Shown here one piece after another: positions 60,509-64,000 of a stretch of DNA of 64,000 nucleotides. The position numbers and the translations under genes are program-made. Every line of letters starts with the position of its first letter. Position 1 is the first letter of the stretch. Source of the stretch: Lachnospiraceae bacterium (GTDB lineage: Bacteria > Bacillota > Clostridia > Lachnospirales > Lachnospiraceae); contig JAGAYR010000021.1 of the NCBI GenBank assembly GCA_017940415.1, forward strand, positions 1-64,000. The letters are read 5' to 3'. The notes below the pieces were generated by a model, which was not told where the DNA came from, searched no databases, and saw nothing but the letters and a program-made list of their open reading frames with translations.

Positions 60509-61901
60509 CACGGACCTCTTTCATCCTGTCGATAAAACTGTCAACAAACGCAGGCTTCGAAGCATAGTAAAAATGCGGAAATCCCCAGATGCCGTTATTG
60601 CGGTTTATCATACAACTCCACTGCGTTTCTCTGAACGGTTTCTTCGCAGTGCAGCTTTCGCCGTTCATACTGGAATCATAATAATGGAATTCATGACCTT
60701 TCAGACCGCTGACACTTCCGTAAAAGCAATCGTCCCTATCAGCGTCTGTTATAAGCATGTATCCGAATCTCACAAGACGTCCCGTGAATCTGCACTCCCC
60801 GGCATAGGCACCGGCCATTTCATAAACACTGCCTTTATCGTCTTCGATGGATTTTCCAAGATACATAAATCCGCCGCACTCGGCAAGGGACGGTTTCCCT
60901 TCATCAATAAAATTTCTTACGGATGCAAGCATTTCTTTATTGGCGGAAAGCTTATCAAGATAAAGCTCGGGATATCCGCCTCCCAGAAGAATTCCGTCAG
61001 CATCTTCAGGAACCTTGCTGTCATTAAGAGGTGAGAAGTATTTTATCTTCACTCCCCTTTCTTCAAACATCTCGATATTATCGGGATAATAAAAACAAAA
61101 CGCATCATCAAGTGCAACCGCAAGGGTTAAGCCCTCGCCTTTACTTTGCAAACCGGAATCATTTCTTTCGGAGATTTCCAGTTCCTGCGCATCTTCCATT
61201 ATGAATATCATCTCGGACACATCTACGTGCTCTTCAAAAACATTCGATGCGGTTTCGATCTTATCGCTTGTATCATCCGACTCTCCGGGAAGCTTAAGTC
61301 CCAGATGCCTGCTCTCAAAATCTATACCCTTAGTCTTCGGGAAAAATCCAAGCAGTTTAATATCCGGTCTTGATTCGGACAGTTCCTCTTCAAGTATGGG
61401 AAAAAGCATCTCATAAAACTTTTCGCTTATGTTGTTTAATATGATGCCTTTGATCAGTCTTCCGGTGTCATCCCCTATAACTCCTTTTATCATGGAGATT
61501 ACGGTTCTGCCCACCTTTCCCGCATTGACAACGAGTACTATGGGAGTTGATGTGATCGCAGCGATCTCATAACAGGATCCTGCGGATGAGGAAGGATCGT
61601 TGCCGTCATAAATTCCCATGGCACCTTCCATTACGGCATAACCGTTTTCAGCCTTCGCAACAGTTCTTCTTACCAGCTCTTCTCCCATAAAAAAGATATC
61701 GAGATTCCTGCTGTCTATTCCGAATGCTTTTTTGTGGAACATGGGATCGATATAATCAGGGCCGCATTTATATGATTTAAGATCATATCCTCTTTTCAAA
61801 AGACATCTTAAGAAAGCGCAGGTGAGTGTGGTTTTTCCGCTGCCGCTTGTCATACCTGCGAAGAGTAATCTGTTTACTTTTATTTCTTTGGTTTTGTTCA
61901 T
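60492..61901 (-). CDS. cbiA: Cobyrinic acid a,c-diamide synthase
   Basis: 469 residues. The N-terminal dethiobiotin-synthetase-like ATPase (about 8-220) opens FAGMTSGSGKTTLTCAFL, and the C-terminal class-I glutamine amidotransferase-like domain (about 250-460) has the reactive Cys in SLAECGGFMYLG and LLGGGYPELYL. It amidates carboxyls a and c of cobyrinic acid with glutamine and ATP. I choose ATG 61901, which overlaps the stop of the fusion gene as ATGA; a TTG at 61922 adds seven residues. Confidence 0.93.
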   Translation of the reverse strand: MNKTKEIKVNRLLFAGMTSGSGKTTLTCAFLRCLLKRGYDLKSYKCGPDYIDPMFHKKAFGIDSRNLDIFFMGEELVRRTVAKAENGYAVMEGAMGIYDGNDPSSSAGSCYEIAAITSTPIVLVVNAGKVGRTVISMIKGVIGDDTGRLIKGIILNNISEKFYEMLFPILEEELSESRPDIKLLGFFPKTKGIDFESRHLGLKLPGESDDTSDKIETASNVFEEHVDVSEMIFIMEDAQELEISERNDSGLQSKGEGLTLAVALDDAFCFYYPDNIEMFEERGVKIKYFSPLNDSKVPEDADGILLGGGYPELYLDKLSANKEMLASVRNFIDEGKPSLAECGGFMYLGKSIEDDKGSVYEMAGAYAGECRFTGRLVRFGYMLITDADRDDCFYGSVSGLKGHEFHYYDSSMNGESCTAKKPFRETQWSCMINRNNGIWGFPHFYYASKPAFVDSFIDRMKEVRDGKLK

Positions 61902-63883
61902 ATGGTAAATGAGAATATCCAAACAGGATTCTGTGCGCTGAGCAGATGATGCTCCCCCGCTTTTCTGACACCGCTGACGGAAATCTGAATGATTTCTTCA
62001 TCCGCAGCCTCAAAATCCTTCATTACTTTTTTCACTTCATCAATAGTCTCAAGGCTGACCGCATTCACAACATACCTAATACCTTTTTTACGCTCCGACA
62101 GTTTGGCGATGATTTCCGAAAGCCTTCCCTCACTTCCACCGATAAAAACTTTATCCGGCGAAGTGATTCCTTCAAAGGTATCGGGAGCATTTCCCTCTAT
62201 GACTTCGATGTTATAAAGACCTGCTTTTTTGATGTTTTCTTTTATGAGCTTTACAGCCTCGGGCTTTTTCTCGAAAGTATATACCTTAAGATCACGGGAA
62301 AGAGATGCGGCTTCTATTGATACAGAGCCCGTTCCTCCTCCGACATCATAAAGCACATCACCTTCACAAAGTTCCAGCCTGATGATACTTTCATGGCGGA
62401 TACATTCTTTGGTCATGGGCACATCGGTGCGGATCATATCACTGTCTTTGATAACATTTATCAAAGGTTTTCTTGCGGGTGCAGGATTAGATATAAACGC
62501 AGTAGTGATACCTGCATTATCGTAGGCCAATGCTTCATCAGATGACATGGTAATGACTGATTCATCATCATAAGAAAGGTTATTGCCTGCTGTGATGCTG
62601 CCGGTAATACCTGATGCAATCATGGCTTCCGCAATCTTATGAATATCCTTAGCTCCCGATAAAAGAGTAAAAACTTTGGAATTGTATTTGATCAGATCAA
62701 TGAGCTTGGCAAGATCCTCATCACTGTCATGACCGTGCAAGCTGAAAAGCTTTGCATCATCATAGGAGGTACCGATTTTTGATGCCAAGTATGATATGGA
62801 CGATATTCCCGGAAGAACTCTGATATTGATATCTTCTCTCCAATCTTTAAGAGCAGCGATCATCTTTCTGGTCCCACTGTAAAAAGAAACATCTCCGGAA
62901 TAAAGAATCACAGGTCTAAGAGGCTTCTCCGATTCCAGAACAGGGATAATATCCTTAGCCAGATACAGGGGATACTTTTTCTTATCAAAACCTGCGATAA
63001 GTCTCTCCGCACCAAATATGACATCGCTGTCTTTTATTGCCATGTGTGCGTCTAAAGTCAGATTTCCTTCCGAACCCATTCCAAGGCCGGCAATGGTGAT
63101 GTTCATTTTCGGGTCCATATCTGCAAGCATCATGGAAAGGGCTGCTTCGACGCTGACTCCTTCCTCTTTGGAAGGGCGTTCAATGATATGTGCTGTGATG
63201 CCTTCGTTACGTGCGGCAAGGATCTTTTCTTCAAAGCCTCCGCTTGCTCCGCTTTCCTTGGTCACCAGATGCTTAATGGAATACTGTCTGATAAGAGCCT
63301 CATTCATCTCTGCAGAGAAAGGCCCGTGCATTGCAATAATGTGAGACTTTTCAATCCCTGCCTTTTCGCAAAGTTCAAGGCTTTCTATTGAAGGAAGCAC
63401 TCTGACATAGGTTCTGTCCAAAACTTCCTTGGATACATTTTCCGCATAGGTTCCAAGCTCCTTACTGCCGGTAGTAAGAAGAATATTTGAATCTGTTTTA
63501 TTAAGTTCCTTTGCACAGTCAGCTGCGTTCGCATACTTAGGAAAGCCTTCAGCTGCCGACTCATCTCCGCTTCTTACGACTCTTACATATTTGAGATTAA
63601 GTTCCTCACATGCGGACTTAATGTTTGCAGTAACCTCAGATGCATATGGGTGAGTAGCGTCGATGATGATACCTTCCTCAGTGATCTTGTTTGATGAGAA
63701 GAATTCCTTCATCTGCCCCTCATCCATTCTGCCTACGTGAACTGTGCGGGCAGGATCATCTTCCATCATGTCTTCACCGTAAGTTCCGGCAACGCAAACG
63801 ATATGTTTTATCCCATGAGCGGATAAAGCATCCGATAAAATTCTTCCTTCTGTAGTTCCCGAAAAAACAATACATCCGGTCAT
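61898..63883 (-). CDS. CobK-CbiE-CbiT fusion for anaerobic corrin synthesis
   Basis: 661 residues with three enzymes in one chain. Residues about 1-255 are a precorrin-6A reductase (CobK/CbiJ; MTGCIVFSGTTEGRIL, IIDATHPYASEVTAN, HLVTKESGASGG). About 258-455 are a tetrapyrrole methylase of the CbiE type (ITIAGLGMGSEGNLTLDAH, VILYSGDVSFYSG, LPGISSISYLA). About 475-661 are a CbiT precorrin-8 decarboxylating methylase (YDVGGGTGSVSIEAAS, IEGNAPD). The protein thus performs consecutive reduction, methylation and decarboxylation steps of the corrin ring. Its ATG overlaps the CobJ stop as ATGA. Confidence 0.93.
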   Translation of the reverse strand: MTGCIVFSGTTEGRILSDALSAHGIKHIVCVAGTYGEDMMEDDPARTVHVGRMDEGQMKEFFSSNKITEEGIIIDATHPYASEVTANIKSACEELNLKYVRVVRSGDESAAEGFPKYANAADCAKELNKTDSNILLTTGSKELGTYAENVSKEVLDRTYVRVLPSIESLELCEKAGIEKSHIIAMHGPFSAEMNEALIRQYSIKHLVTKESGASGGFEEKILAARNEGITAHIIERPSKEEGVSVEAALSMMLADMDPKMNITIAGLGMGSEGNLTLDAHMAIKDSDVIFGAERLIAGFDKKKYPLYLAKDIIPVLESEKPLRPVILYSGDVSFYSGTRKMIAALKDWREDINIRVLPGISSISYLASKIGTSYDDAKLFSLHGHDSDEDLAKLIDLIKYNSKVFTLLSGAKDIHKIAEAMIASGITGSITAGNNLSYDDESVITMSSDEALAYDNAGITTAFISNPAPARKPLINVIKDSDMIRTDVPMTKECIRHESIIRLELCEGDVLYDVGGGTGSVSIEAASLSRDLKVYTFEKKPEAVKLIKENIKKAGLYNIEVIEGNAPDTFEGITSPDKVFIGGSEGRLSEIIAKLSERKKGIRYVVNAVSLETIDEVKKVMKDFEAADEEIIQISVSGVRKAGEHHLLSAQNPVWIFSFTI

Positions 63884-64000
63884 ATATCATATCCTCTGGG
63901 AGTTACCATCATCCCGTTCGTGATCTTTGTTTTAGAATTACCGACAAAAACGGTTGTGAACATATCAACGTTTTCATCGGCCAGCTGTCCTAAAGTACAT
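63880..64000 (-). CDS. cobJ: Precorrin-3B methyltransferase, C-terminal end (cut by window edge)
   Basis: The last 40 codons of a tetrapyrrole methylase. The product ends TVFVGNSKTKITNGMMV then TPRGYDI, the typical tail of CobJ/CbiH, which methylates C17 and contracts the ring. It lies immediately upstream of the fusion, with overlapping ATGA. Whether the full gene is fused to another domain (for example CbiG) cannot be seen. Confidence 0.8.
   Translation of the reverse strand, partial: CTLGQLADENVDMFTTVFVGNSKTKITNGMMVTPRGYDI

Noticed and set aside
1-64000. tRNA, rRNA or integrase/transposase genes
   Set aside because: No cloverleaf, rRNA stretch or recombinase coding sequence was recognised in any gap or frame by eye.

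Overview
The window looks like a chromosome segment of a motile, Gram-positive, anaerobic Clostridia-type bacterium, most plausibly of the Lachnospiraceae. The reasons are the mbl-flgF(flhO)-flgG(flhP) gene order, cdaA-cdaR-glmM, comFC followed by yvyF, a SleB-like wall hydrolase, strong AGGAGG-type ribosome binding sites, frequent TTG/GTG starts with ATGA-type overlaps, and moderately low GC. The genus cannot be fixed from the sequence alone. Nearly everything is on the minus strand, so operons read from high to low coordinates.

1-16 kb is a flagellar and glycosylation region. A sigma-D-like promoter precedes flaG-fliD-fliS-(fliT/flgN-like). Next comes a nine-gene sugar operon that matches the GDP-GlcNAc route to legionaminic acid (legB, legC, ptmE-like, legH, legI, legG, legF). 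Two non-canonical enzymes, a formyltransferase and a PIG-L deacetylase, sit between legG and legF. The operon ends just upstream of the flagellin gene, which has its own sigma-D-like promoter and runs off the left edge. The obvious reading is flagellin decoration with a nonulosonic acid, perhaps N-formylated. An AlgI/AlgJ-like O-acylation pair lies just upstream of flaG.

16-27 kb is mostly housekeeping: nfeD-SPFH-argF-birA-hypothetical-dus-glycosyltransferase (dus has an in-frame TGA at a conserved Trp codon), a wall hydrolase, proC-rRNA/tRNA methyltransferase, pfkA and a lone pseB-like dehydratase. Between 22.3 and 23.2 kb an ABC transporter seems to have decayed: a degenerate ATPase, a 36-residue permease remnant and a cluster of small palindromes.

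27-46.5 kb holds dnaE, a small glycosyltransferase/membrane-protein group, a divergent pair (membrane-anchored SGNH hydrolase and trypsin-like protease), and an eight-gene surface-polysaccharide operon with a phosphoglycosyltransferase. The protease and the polysaccharide operon converge on a 161-bp element bounded by a perfect 18-bp inverted repeat.

46.5-64 kb holds ptsH, glmM-cdaR-cdaA (c-di-AMP and cell wall), two unknown membrane proteins, yvyF-comFC-recD2, a 73-bp-periodic array of six palindromic modules, the mbl-flgF-flgG-flgJ rod group, a glycosyltransferase, and an anaerobic cobalamin cluster (cobJ/cbiH, a cobK-cbiE-cbiT fusion, cbiA, a Cys-rich protein) that runs off the right edge.
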